Below, piece by piece: positions 14,853-23,121 of a stretch of 25,121 nucleotides of DNA. The translations under genes were made by a program, and so were the position numbers. The first letter of the stretch is position 1. Each line of letters begins with the position of its first letter. The notes beneath the pieces are model-generated. The model did no database searches. It had not been told where the DNA came from and saw only the letters and a program-made list of their open reading frames with translations. Source of the stretch: Firmicutes bacterium UBA1739 (GTDB lineage: Bacteria; Bacillota; Clostridia; Peptostreptococcales; Anaerovoracaceae); assembly GCA_002315385.1 (NCBI GenBank), contig DCHZ01000005.1, positions 1 through 25,121 of the forward strand, written 5' to 3'.

Positions 14853-14869
14853 TTCTGTTCCTTTTATCG

Positions 14870-16174
14870 TCATCTGACTATTCTGTATATCAGCTGCCTT
14901 TTTTCCGGCTTTTCATCCGAAAAAGCATATGCCGTTTTAAGCATTTCTCCGGCCTTTTGCGCCTTTTCTTCACTCTGTGAATAAACTGTTGCCAGGAGCT
15001 CACCTTTATTCACGTAATCTCCGATTTTTTTATTCAGAACTATTCCCGCTCCCAGATCGACAGCATCCTCTTTTCGTGCCCTCCCCGCACCGGTAAGCTG
15101 GGATGCCTTTCCGACAGTCTCTGCCGGCAGTTCTTTCACATAACCACTTATGTCAGACTTCATTTCAAGAACGATTTTGCTTCCGGGGAAAAGAGAAAAA
15201 TCCTCGGTAACATCCGGATTACCGTCCTGAGCCTCAACAAATTCTCTGAATTTTTTTAATCCGCTTCCGTCATACAGATTTTTGCGCGCAATTTCAATTC
15301 CCTCCTCATAGGAGCCGGCCTTTTCTCCCGCAAAAATCATATAACCCGCCAGCTTAACGGAAAGCTCCGTAATGTCCTCAGGACCTTTCCCCTTAAGTGT
15401 TTCAATCGCCTCTATGATTTCGATAGAGTTTCCCACGCCGAGTCCCAGGGGCTGTTCCATATCGGTGATAAACGCAGCCATACTCTTTCCTGCCCGCTTT
15501 CCTATTTCCACCATCCATTCGGCAAGAGTTTCCGCATCCTCCGGCGTTTTCATGAATGCCCCGCTTCCGCATTTGACGTCAAGAACAATCGCATCACTGC
15601 CCGAAGCGAGTTTTTTGCTCATAACACTTGAGGTTATCAGACCGATATTATCAACCGTAGCCGTCACATCTCTGAGTGCATATATAAGCTTATCCGCAGC
15701 CGCAATATGAGCGCTCTGACCTATTACACTCATTCCGCAGGAGTTAACGGTGTCTATGAAACGCTTTGTTTCCAAAGACGTGCAGAATCCGGGAATCGAC
15801 TCCATTTTATCCACCGTGCCTCCGGTAAATCCGAGACCGCGTCCGGACATTTTGGCAACCCGAACCCCGGCTGCCGCACATAACGGAGCTACAATAAGTG
15901 TAGTTTTGTCTCCCACACCTCCGGTGCTGTGCTTGTCAACCTTTTTGCCTTCTATTCCGGATAAATCCGCAACATCTCCGGAATTCTTCATTGCCTCAGT
16001 CAGATAGAAAGTCTCTGTCTTATTCAGCTGCTGAAAATAAACGGCCATCAGAAGCGCCGCCATCTGATAGTCCGGAATGCTTCCATCAGTATAACCATTA
16101 ACGAAGAATTCTATCTCTTCCTTAGACAGAGCTTCTCCGTTACGTTTTTTTTCAATAATATCTTTCATTAACAT
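14870..16174 (-). CDS. pdp: Pyrimidine-nucleoside phosphorylase
   Basis: Splits thymidine, uridine or deoxyuridine with phosphate to the free base and (deoxy)ribose 1-phosphate. The 434-residue protein has the N-terminal helical domain (IIEKKRNGEALSKEEIEFF, YTDGSIPDYQMAALLMAVYF), the phosphate-binding KHSTGGVGDKTTLIVAPL (about 80-97) and MSGRGLGFTGGTVDKMES. It also has VDNIGLITSSVMSKKLASG with the substrate-binding region and the C-terminal barrel-sandwich domain. The Gram-positive Pdp type accepts both uridine and thymidine; deoA is an equally possible name. AAGGAGGGA precedes the start. It follows deoB by 44 bases, and its sugar product is the DeoB substrate. Confidence 0.94.
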   Translation of the reverse strand: MLMKDIIEKKRNGEALSKEEIEFFVNGYTDGSIPDYQMAALLMAVYFQQLNKTETFYLTEAMKNSGDVADLSGIEGKKVDKHSTGGVGDKTTLIVAPLCAAAGVRVAKMSGRGLGFTGGTVDKMESIPGFCTSLETKRFIDTVNSCGMSVIGQSAHIAAADKLIYALRDVTATVDNIGLITSSVMSKKLASGSDAIVLDVKCGSGAFMKTPEDAETLAEWMVEIGKRAGKSMAAFITDMEQPLGLGVGNSIEIIEAIETLKGKGPEDITELSVKLAGYMIFAGEKAGSYEEGIEIARKNLYDGSGLKKFREFVEAQDGNPDVTEDFSLFPGSKIVLEMKSDISGYVKELPAETVGKASQLTGAGRARKEDAVDLGAGIVLNKKIGDYVNKGELLATVYSQSEEKAQKAGEMLKTAYAFSDEKPEKRQLIYRIVR

Positions 16175-16218
16175 AGCAAAGCTCCCTCCTTAAAACGCAA
16201 CACCGGTCTCATCCGCCC

Positions 16219-17391
16219 TCATTTCAGAACCCGTTTCAGGAAAGATTTGCCTGAACATGAATAAGGAACTTCAAGATAATCCGCTATGGTAGCTCCGATA
16301 TCCGCAAAGCTTGATAATGTACCTAAATTAACACCCTGTTTCAGCTTCGCACCATATACCATTACAGGTACAAATTCTCTGGTATGATCGAAGCCCGAAT
16401 ATGTCGGATCGTTTCCATGGTCCGCACAAAGAATGAGTATATCTTCCTCTTTCATGTTTTCCATTATTTCAGGAAGCCTTCTGTCAAAATCCTCAATTGC
16501 TCCGGCATATCCGACCGGATTTCTTCTGTGACCGTACTGAGAGTCAAAATCCACCAGATTTGTAAAAATAAGCCCTTCAAAGTCCTGTTTCAGCAGCTCA
16601 ACGGTTTTATCGACTCCATCCATGTTATTCTGCGTATGAACCGCATCGGTAATACCGCATTTATTGAAAATGTCTTCGATTTTTCCTACCGCCCATACTG
16701 TTTTTCCCGCATTTTTAATATTGTCCAGAACTGTATCCGAAGGAGGAGACACTGCAAAGTCTCTTCTGTTGGAGGTTCTCGTATATTCTCCGTTTTTACC
16801 GACAAAAGGTCTTGCTATAACCCTTCCCACCTGCCATTCATTAACCAGTAGCTTTCTTGCGATACGACATATCTCATAAAGTCTGTCAAGAGGTATTATC
16901 TCCTCATGAGCCGCAATCTGGAAAACACTGTCTGCGGATGTATACACAATCGGCTTTCCGGTCTTAATATGCTCTTCACCGAGAACCTTTATTATTTCCG
17001 TTCCGGACGCTGCATAATTACCAAGGACTTCTGTTCCGATTTCCTTTTCAAACTGCCTGATGAATTCCTTAGGAAAGCCTTCATGAAATGTCAGAAAAGG
17101 CACCTGGGTAATAATCCCGGCAATCTCCCAGTGCCCGGTAATGGTATCTTTTCCGTTCGAAAGCTCCTTTGCTTTTCCGAAATCAGCTATTATTTCGGAA
17201 GATTCTCCTATCAGCGGCTCAACTCCATCAATATTTCCCATTCCGAAACGCTGAAGATTGGGAATCTGCATTGACGGAAGCTCCTTTACGATATGCCCCA
17301 GAGTATCTACATTTACATCTCCGAATTTTGCGGCATCCGCCATTTCCCCTACGCCTAAACTATCAAGTACAATAAGCACTGCTCTTTTCAT
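16219..17391 (-). CDS. deoB: Phosphopentomutase
   Basis: Interconverts (deoxy)ribose 1-phosphate and 5-phosphate, linking nucleoside breakdown to central metabolism. It is an alkaline-phosphatase-superfamily metalloenzyme. MKRAVLIVLDSLGVGEMADA gives the first metal-binding Asp, KDTITGHWEIAGI contains the active-site Thr region, and NLVDFDSQYGHRRN and ILCADHGNDPTYSGFDHTREFVP carry the remaining metal ligands. I chose the start at 17391 (390 residues) because GGAAAGGAAG precedes it and family proteins start with this motif. An in-frame ATG 19 codons upstream (17448) would add a tail with no resemblance to the family. It is the first gene of the deoB-pdp-azlC-azlD series. Confidence 0.95.
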   Translation of the reverse strand: MKRAVLIVLDSLGVGEMADAAKFGDVNVDTLGHIVKELPSMQIPNLQRFGMGNIDGVEPLIGESSEIIADFGKAKELSNGKDTITGHWEIAGIITQVPFLTFHEGFPKEFIRQFEKEIGTEVLGNYAASGTEIIKVLGEEHIKTGKPIVYTSADSVFQIAAHEEIIPLDRLYEICRIARKLLVNEWQVGRVIARPFVGKNGEYTRTSNRRDFAVSPPSDTVLDNIKNAGKTVWAVGKIEDIFNKCGITDAVHTQNNMDGVDKTVELLKQDFEGLIFTNLVDFDSQYGHRRNPVGYAGAIEDFDRRLPEIMENMKEEDILILCADHGNDPTYSGFDHTREFVPVMVYGAKLKQGVNLGTLSSFADIGATIADYLEVPYSCSGKSFLKRVLK

Positions 17392-17530
17392 CAGTACACT
17401 TCCTTTCCCGACAGGTAATCGTTTTTGTGAAACTTCAAACAATCTCACTCATATTATTAATACTTCTGTAAAAATCATGCGTCTGATTATCATCAGTCCC
17501 CGCTGTCCCGTTTTTTTATTCAGTGTATCT

Positions 17531-18217
17531 TCACAATAACAGCTGCGGAACACACCTCAGTGCATCGCAGGACACCAGTGAAAACTCCGTGTTTCCGTAA
17601 TACACATCCGGAACAGTTTGTTTTGTTTCTCCGTGAAGATGTCCGAAAATCACCTTGCCGACTCCGTATTCATTAAATATATCTACAAAAGCCGATTTTT
17701 CACGTTTTTCGTTAGTTGGAGGATAATGCAGTACACCTATTATTTTTTTATATCCGCATTTCTTTGCCGATTCTATGGAACTTCGTAACCTAAGCTGTTC
17801 TCTTGCATAAATCTTTTCGTCATGTGTTTTAAAATCACTGCTTCCCGGACACAGCCAGCCCCGGGTTCCGCATATTGCATAATCCTCGTAAGGATAAAAC
17901 GTATTCTGCACAAAATACATTCTTTCAGATATTTTATTCAGCCTGGATACCGAACTCCACCACGGATCATGGTTTCCCTTGAACATAACCTTTTTCCCCG
18001 GCAGATCATCTATCCACTTCAGGTCTGCCATGGCCTCATCCAGCTTCAGACCCCAGGAAATATCTCCCGCAATAATCACGGTATCTTCTTCATTAACAAG
18101 CTCAGACCAGGCTTTTTTCAATACTTCCGTATGGTTTTCCCAGGCCGGCCCGTAAATGTCCATGGGTTTATCCGTGGAAAACGAAAGATGAAGGTCTGCT
18201 ATACCATACAACGCCAT
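17531..18217 (-). CDS. Metallophosphoesterase of the calcineurin-like superfamily
   Basis: The 228-residue protein has the full set of dimetal phosphoesterase motifs: ADLHL (7-11), AGDISWG (50-56), KGNHDPWW (79-86), GVLHYPP (about 160-166) and FGHLHG (about 194-199). It resembles the uncharacterised bacterial group of single-domain cytosolic phosphohydrolases often called COG1768. No signal peptide or membrane segment is seen. AGGTG lies shortly before the ATG. The true substrate is unknown; nucleotides or phosphodiesters are possible, and the neighbouring nucleoside genes give only weak support for that. A terminator separates it from the nitroreductase upstream. Confidence 0.88.
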   Translation of the reverse strand: MALYGIADLHLSFSTDKPMDIYGPAWENHTEVLKKAWSELVNEEDTVIIAGDISWGLKLDEAMADLKWIDDLPGKKVMFKGNHDPWWSSVSRLNKISERMYFVQNTFYPYEDYAICGTRGWLCPGSSDFKTHDEKIYAREQLRLRSSIESAKKCGYKKIIGVLHYPPTNEKREKSAFVDIFNEYGVGKVIFGHLHGETKQTVPDVYYGNTEFSLVSCDALRCVPQLLL

Positions 18218-18265
18218 ATTTCACCTCATATTTTCATTGTGCCGACAGGGACACATTAAACACAC

Positions 18266-18292
18266 CAGACCGGCCTAAAACAAGCCGGTCTG
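18266..18292 (-). terminator. Terminator after the nitroreductase gene
   Basis: A perfect nine-pair stem (CAGACCGGC/GCCGGTCTG, 18266-18274 with 18284-18292), nine-base loop. On the minus strand it is followed by GTGTGTTTAAT, a poor T-tract, so termination may be partial. Confidence 0.65.
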
Positions 18293-18300
18293 ACAGTCGT

Positions 18301-18933
18301 CTATTCAATAACAGTCATAATATCCTCCACAGGAAGCTTGGCAGGGCTCTTTTTATCCCCTTCCGGAACACCCACAGGTACAAGGGCAACCAGCTTATGC
18401 CTGTCACGATTGAAAGGAATAACCTTTTCGAGTTCCAGCAGTGTGTGATTAGCACTGGTCATCCAGCATGCACCGTATCCCAGTGCCACGCTTGCCAGAA
18501 TAAGATTTTCTATTCCCGCACCGATGCTTTGGATTCCCGGATTCGCATACCACATTCTGTCACCGTCTTCCTTCGGCATTTTGGAATCAAGAACTTCCTT
18601 AAGACCTTCCGGTATATATTCATTCGCATATACGGCAATTACCGTAGGTGCATTTCTGAAAAATGTTGAAAATCTTGAGAATTTGAGGAATTTGGCTCCC
18701 TTTTCTTCTCCCAGTCCCTCTGCGATTCTTTCCATCTTGGCATCAACTGTTTTACCCATCTTTTCTATAAGCTCTTTGTCCTGAATTACGACAAAATGCC
18801 AGTTCTGGGCATTTTTAGCAGACGGAGCAGCCCCCGCTGCGGCAATTATCTTTTTAAGATCCTCCGGCTTTATCTGCTCATCCTTAAATTTTCTCACACT
18901 GTATCTTGAATTTACCACATCAAAAAATTCCAT
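18301..18933 (-). CDS. Nitroreductase-family flavoprotein
   Basis: This is an FMN-dependent NAD(P)H oxidoreductase of the nitroreductase fold, 210 residues long. The FMN-binding SRYSVRKFKDEQI (9-21), AAPSAKNAQNWHFVVI (35-50) and the C-terminal GIENLILASVALGYGACWMTSANH and LVALVPVGVPEG segments are clear. The physiological substrate cannot be read from sequence; members reduce quinones, nitro compounds or flavins. GAGGAGGTTGTT precedes the start. Its promoter carries an 18-base perfect palindrome, so it is probably a regulated single-gene unit. Confidence 0.92.
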   Translation of the reverse strand: MEFFDVVNSRYSVRKFKDEQIKPEDLKKIIAAAGAAPSAKNAQNWHFVVIQDKELIEKMGKTVDAKMERIAEGLGEEKGAKFLKFSRFSTFFRNAPTVIAVYANEYIPEGLKEVLDSKMPKEDGDRMWYANPGIQSIGAGIENLILASVALGYGACWMTSANHTLLELEKVIPFNRDRHKLVALVPVGVPEGDKKSPAKLPVEDIMTVIE

Positions 18934-18962
18934 AACAACCTCCTCATCTGACGTAATTATAA

Positions 18963-18980
18963 TGTGATTATTATATCACA
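18963..18980. promoter_or_regulatory. Palindromic operator upstream of the nitroreductase
   Basis: TGTGAT-TATTAT-ATCACA is a perfect inverted repeat, centred on the -10 of the nitroreductase promoter and placed between its gene and the LtaS-like stop codon. A protein bound here would block RNA polymerase. The half-site resembles Rex and CRP/FNR-type sites, but the spacing (TGTGA-N8-TCACA) is two bases longer than the usual N6, so no regulator is assigned. Confidence 0.6.
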
Positions 18981-18999
18981 GCCTATGGTGTAATTACAA
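18970..18999 (-). promoter_or_regulatory. Promoter of the nitroreductase gene
   Basis: On the minus strand TTGTAA (18999-18994) is followed by an 18-base spacer and TATAAT (18975-18970), which lies inside the palindrome. The -35 is within the 3' end of the LtaS-like gene. A second TATAAT at 18961-18956 has no -35 partner. Confidence 0.6.
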
Positions 19000-21628
19000 T
19001 GCCATTAAGCCCCATACGATCGGCTTTCTCAATATCGCTTTCATCATCCGTATATCCGTAAATCGCATAATTATCAAAAGTCCAGTCATCTTTCAGCTTT
19101 TCAGCTTTTTCGATGCTTCTTGCGGCTCCGTATATCTCATATTTTGTTGCCAGCTTAATTATCTCCTTGACACTCAGGCTGTCATCCGCCCTGAAGAGCA
19201 CGTTATAAAGCTTATCCATGTTGTAATTGTTGAGGGCATATTCGTCATTCGCCACAAAAATTGTTCTGTCGAGAATTCCCGGATAATTGTTCAGCAGGTC
19301 TCTTGCAAAATAAATATTCATATCTTCATGCGCCCCACCGAGGATGATTGAATCGTCCAGAGTAATATAAAATACACAGTCCGGATGGCCCATCGCCCAT
19401 TCAAGGAACGCGTCTCCGGTCATAACGGTTATTCCGTCTTTCGCCTTAGTATCCATAGCCGCTCTCAGCGTATCATATGAATAAATGTCTTTTGTATTTT
19501 TGAAATATTTATCAAGGTCATCCCAGCTGTTCATCACAACTGTTTCCTTTTCCACAGTCCATATCATCTTCAAAGCAAAAGCTCTTTCGCCTTCTTCATA
19601 CAGCCGTTCAAAGTTTTCGACACAATACACACCTGCGGTCTTACCCTCTCCGAACATCGCATCTTTTACTACCGAAGGCGGTTTCAGCGAGCTGTAGTAT
19701 CCCGTCTTATTATCGTCTGCGCTGCCGATGGCTTCCTCCAGAGGTATCCCTTCTTTCAGAACCTTTCTCATAATATCGTTAATAACATAATAGTCAGAGC
19801 TGTTCTGCAGCTGTAGTGATTTCCTGTAATATGATTCATATTTATTCGCATCAAGCTTTTCATGCGTCCTGATATTTACTGCCTCCGCATCAGCCATAGT
19901 ATTACCTTTTCCCATTTTAAACATTATATCTCCGGTAATAAACGAGCCGTATGAAACGTATGAACGTACAGGCACAAAATTGGATTTTACAGTACAGAGA
20001 TTATGTCCCATATATAATGTATTCAGGTCCTCTATTCCCATCAGATATGAAACAGTCGGCATGAAGTCAGTCTGACCTCCCGGCGTACTTATTGTTCTGC
20101 TTTCTCCAAGTCCCGGAATATGTATAACAAGAGGAATATTCATGGCATCCTCATAGTCGTATTCCCAGCCCAGGAAATCGCTCATTCTCTCCTTTACATC
20201 ATCTGTTTTCGGATTCATTCCCAGATGGTCACCATAGAATGCAACCATGGTATTCTCGTACATACCTTCTTCCTTAAGCTTTTCAAAAAGATGCTCCAAA
20301 CATGAGTCAACGTAATTCATGCTTTGAATGTAATCTCCGAACATGGTTCCTTCATCTTCTTTGGAAAGCTCAAGCTTCCCTCCGATATCGAAAGGATAAT
20401 GACTGGACAGAGTAATCATAAAGGCATAGAACGGTGAAGCTGTGCCGGTTGCCAGAATATCCACCGACTGGTCAAACAGTTCCCTGTCAGACAGTCCCAT
20501 CCCCAGTATTTCTTTTTTCTCAAAGGCTTTATCATCATAAAAAGTATCAAAGCCCATATTGGGATAAGCTCCGGCCCGGTTCCAGTAATCTCCGTCATAT
20601 CCGTGAAAAGCCTGAGTGGAATATCCCTTTTCTTTCAGAATCCAGGGGAGTCCGTACCAGTAATTATTCTGGAACAGCTTATATGTATATGACTGTATCG
20701 TACCGTAAAATGAATTATTCGATGCAAATTCCGCATCGGAGGTGTTTCCGCCTCCGGTCTGCTGATAATACGTATCAAAATATATGCTGTCTTCTTTCAG
20801 CAGACTGTTAATGAAAGGCGTGATTTCCTGACCGTTGTAGGTTCTGTTTATTACAAAATTCTGCATAGCCTCAATCTGAACCACGATCAGATTCATTCCC
20901 TCAGCACATCCGAAATCCTTACCGGCCTTCTCCTGACTGTAGTTTCCTTTTATCGCAAGTACGTCATCAATATCTATTTTTCCGGAATCCACCGGATTTA
21001 TTCCCGTGATATCTCTTATGTGATAGGAATAGTACTCCTGAGAGAAAACAGTTGCACCCACCGAATTATCTGCGGGAACTATCAGAATAAGAGAGCCCAG
21101 CAGAAGCCAGCCTATCCCAAATACAACATATCTGACTTTAAAATTCGTAATTTTTTTCCAGATATCCCATTTGGGATTCATTAGTGCCGACCGCATAACA
21201 ATAAAGAAAGCCAGCAGTACAGCCGCGTCAAGTAAAAGCAGCAGTGAATGCGGCATGAATATTTCTTTTATGCTTTCAGTTACTCCGCCCAGAAGATCCG
21301 CCGCTCCGGCAGCTCCTATTGACAGATTTCTGTTGAAAAATGAATAATAGTTTACATCCACCACCATCAGCACAGAAATCAGGAAATAAATTATTCCGAA
21401 AATCCATTTTCTTTTGAATACCAGAAACAGTGCGGCTGTGGCCGCAAATGTGATCAGTGTGATTATTACAAAACAGCTCTGAACACCCATCATCCTGTAA
21501 TAACAGATGAGCTTGATTAATACCATAATAATGCCTGCCGCCAGAACGGCCGACTTGACTCCGTTTCCGAGGTTTGAAAAGCTTTCATTCAGAGCTTCGA
21601 TTCGATTCTTTTTTTCATTAACTTCCAT
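18983..21628 (-). CDS. LtaS-like phosphoglycerol transferase with C-terminal degenerate GDPD-like domain
   Basis: An 881-residue membrane protein in three parts. Residues 1 to about 190 hold five predicted membrane helices (about 25-44, 50-70, 75-92, 128-146, 166-185). Residues about 240-610 form an alkaline-phosphatase-type domain like lipoteichoic acid synthase, outside the membrane. All expected active-site residues are present: Glu253, nucleophile Thr296 (GGGNTSDAE), Asp347-Trp349-Arg351, His410 and Asp467-His468. It should transfer glycerol phosphate from phosphatidylglycerol. Residues about 665-881 resemble a glycerophosphodiester phosphodiesterase barrel: VENFERLYEEGERAFALKM matches 'ENTxxAFxxAxxxGAxxIExDV', and YGYTDDESDIEKADRMGLNGIVI matches the last strands. 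The catalytic HRG, Glu-x-Asp and HD motifs are missing, so this part is probably non-catalytic. It follows ahcY by 43 bases with a weak ribosome binding site. Confidence 0.88.
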   Translation of the reverse strand: MEVNEKKNRIEALNESFSNLGNGVKSAVLAAGIIMVLIKLICYYRMMGVQSCFVIITLITFAATAALFLVFKRKWIFGIIYFLISVLMVVDVNYYSFFNRNLSIGAAGAADLLGGVTESIKEIFMPHSLLLLLDAAVLLAFFIVMRSALMNPKWDIWKKITNFKVRYVVFGIGWLLLGSLILIVPADNSVGATVFSQEYYSYHIRDITGINPVDSGKIDIDDVLAIKGNYSQEKAGKDFGCAEGMNLIVVQIEAMQNFVINRTYNGQEITPFINSLLKEDSIYFDTYYQQTGGGNTSDAEFASNNSFYGTIQSYTYKLFQNNYWYGLPWILKEKGYSTQAFHGYDGDYWNRAGAYPNMGFDTFYDDKAFEKKEILGMGLSDRELFDQSVDILATGTASPFYAFMITLSSHYPFDIGGKLELSKEDEGTMFGDYIQSMNYVDSCLEHLFEKLKEEGMYENTMVAFYGDHLGMNPKTDDVKERMSDFLGWEYDYEDAMNIPLVIHIPGLGESRTISTPGGQTDFMPTVSYLMGIEDLNTLYMGHNLCTVKSNFVPVRSYVSYGSFITGDIMFKMGKGNTMADAEAVNIRTHEKLDANKYESYYRKSLQLQNSSDYYVINDIMRKVLKEGIPLEEAIGSADDNKTGYYSSLKPPSVVKDAMFGEGKTAGVYCVENFERLYEEGERAFALKMIWTVEKETVVMNSWDDLDKYFKNTKDIYSYDTLRAAMDTKAKDGITVMTGDAFLEWAMGHPDCVFYITLDDSIILGGAHEDMNIYFARDLLNNYPGILDRTIFVANDEYALNNYNMDKLYNVLFRADDSLSVKEIIKLATKYEIYGAARSIEKAEKLKDDWTFDNYAIYGYTDDESDIEKADRMGLNGIVITP

Positions 21629-21671
21629 AAAACTTACCTAAATCATTCTGCATTAATTACAATCTTCAGCA

Positions 21672-22922
21672 TTATAAATTCCAGCTGGAGAGATATTTTT
21701 CCTGTTCGGAGCTGAGAGTGTCTATCTCAATTCCCCAGGCTTCAAGTTTTCTTCTGCCGATTCTATTATCGATTTCTTCCGAAACATCGATAACCTTATT
21801 CTCAAGCTTCCCTCTGTTTTCCATAACATACTGTGCACTGAGAATCTGAACCGCAAAGCTCATATCCATTATTTCCGCAGGATGTCCGTCCGCAGCCGCA
21901 ATATTAGCCAGTCTTCCTTCTGCCAGCACATGGATCATTTTTCCGTTTTCAAGTCTGTAACCCATTATGTTTTTTCTGGTCTCCATTTTGGAAACGCATC
22001 TTTTTTCCAGCTCATTCATGTCTATTTCCACATTGAAATGACCTGCGTTCGCCAGAATTGCTCCGTCTTTCATTCTCAGCATATCGTCATAATCGATGAC
22101 TTTATTGCATCCGGTAGCCGATACGAAGAAATCTCCCCGTTCTGCCGCCTCCGACATCTTCATTACTTCAAAGCCATCCATTACCGCCTCGACTGCGGCA
22201 ACGGGATCTATTTCCGTAACTATCACTCTGGCACCCAGCGCTTTGGCTCTCATCGAAATACCCTTTGAGCACCATCCGTATCCCGCCACCACTACAGTTT
22301 TTCCGGCGATTATCAGGTTGGTATTTCTCATCAGGCTGTCCCAGACCGACTGACCCGTTCCGTATCGATTGTCAAACATATGCTTGCATTTGGCATCATT
22401 AACCGCAATCATAGGTATTTTCAATGCGCCTTCTTTTTCCATCGCTTTTAATCTGATAATTCCTGTTGTGGTTTCTTCACATCCGCCCCACAGCTCCTTC
22501 ATCAGCTCAGGTCTTTTAGTATGCAGCATATTCACCAGATCTCCGCCGTCATCGATAATAATATTCGGTGAATTTTCAAGAGTCATCTCAATATGTCTGT
22601 TGTATTCCTCATCACTTGCTCCGTGAAATGCAAAAACTTTCATGCCCTCGTCGGCAAGAGCAGCAGCCACATCATCCTGGGTGGAAAGTACATTGCTGCC
22701 GGTAACAGACATGTCCGCGCCGCCGGCTGCCAGAACCCTGCACAGGTATGCGGTTTTGGCTTCGAGATGAACCGAAAGTGAAATTCTGACTCCTTCAAAG
22801 GGTTTTGTTTTTATGAATTCATCTTCAAGACCTCTTAACAGGGGCATATTGTTTCTGACCCATTCGATTTTCTGTTTTCCGGAAGGTGCCAGCTTTATGT
22901 CTCTTATTTCGTTTTGTTTCAT
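21672..22922 (-). CDS. ahcY: S-adenosylhomocysteine hydrolase
   Basis: Hydrolyses S-adenosylhomocysteine to adenosine and homocysteine, relieving product inhibition of methyltransferases. The 416-residue protein has SVHLEAKTA (50-58, His52), the Asp125/Glu150 regions, NDAKCKHMFDNRYGTG (175-190, Lys180 and Asp184), the NAD loop VVVAGYGWCSKG (210-221) and the C-terminal lid. It is the shorter form without the roughly 40-residue insertion found in many proteobacterial and eukaryotic enzymes, similar in size to the Thermotoga protein. GAAAGGAAC precedes the start. A structured 199-base region lies upstream. The LtaS-like gene follows by 43 bases. Confidence 0.96.
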   Translation of the reverse strand: MKQNEIRDIKLAPSGKQKIEWVRNNMPLLRGLEDEFIKTKPFEGVRISLSVHLEAKTAYLCRVLAAGGADMSVTGSNVLSTQDDVAAALADEGMKVFAFHGASDEEYNRHIEMTLENSPNIIIDDGGDLVNMLHTKRPELMKELWGGCEETTTGIIRLKAMEKEGALKIPMIAVNDAKCKHMFDNRYGTGQSVWDSLMRNTNLIIAGKTVVVAGYGWCSKGISMRAKALGARVIVTEIDPVAAVEAVMDGFEVMKMSEAAERGDFFVSATGCNKVIDYDDMLRMKDGAILANAGHFNVEIDMNELEKRCVSKMETRKNIMGYRLENGKMIHVLAEGRLANIAAADGHPAEIMDMSFAVQILSAQYVMENRGKLENKVIDVSEEIDNRIGRRKLEAWGIEIDTLSSEQEKYLSSWNL

Positions 22923-23121
22923 AGTGTTCCTTTCTTTCTATGATTAGTTTTATTTCTCAAAGTAATGTATGCTTCGTAAAAGCCCGTGCTGATAAACATC
23001 TCAGCGGTTATTTTCTCTGTCTGTTCCGACCGGTCTGCCGTTCACTGCGAACCGGGAACTTCGCTGTCCCCGGAGTGATACAGTCCTTTCGGTTTTCGGG
23101 CCTGTTATTCTTTACATATTA
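22923..23121 (-). promoter_or_regulatory. Structured region upstream of ahcY
   Basis: On the minus strand this gap can form a stem of CACT/AGTG (23077-23074 with 23046-23043) enclosing CCGGGGA/TTCCCGG (23073-23067 with 23058-23052). An alternative inner pairing GCGAA/TTCGC (23064-23060 with 23051-23047) would exclude the latter. A second stem GCTGA/TCAGC lies nearer to ahcY. I do not see the conserved sequence of SAH, SAM-I, cobalamin or THF riboswitches. No confident promoter or T-tract terminator was found, so it is unclear whether ahcY is read through from the CoA-transferase. Confidence 0.35.

Noticed and set aside
17392..17448. Longer deoB start at 17448
   Set aside because: The extra 19 residues do not match the family, and the ATG at 17391 has a clear GGAAAGGAAG ribosome binding site.
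22923..23121. SAH or SAM riboswitch upstream of ahcY
   Set aside because: The conserved sequences of these classes are not found; only unassigned stems are visible, so it is reported as structure of unknown role.
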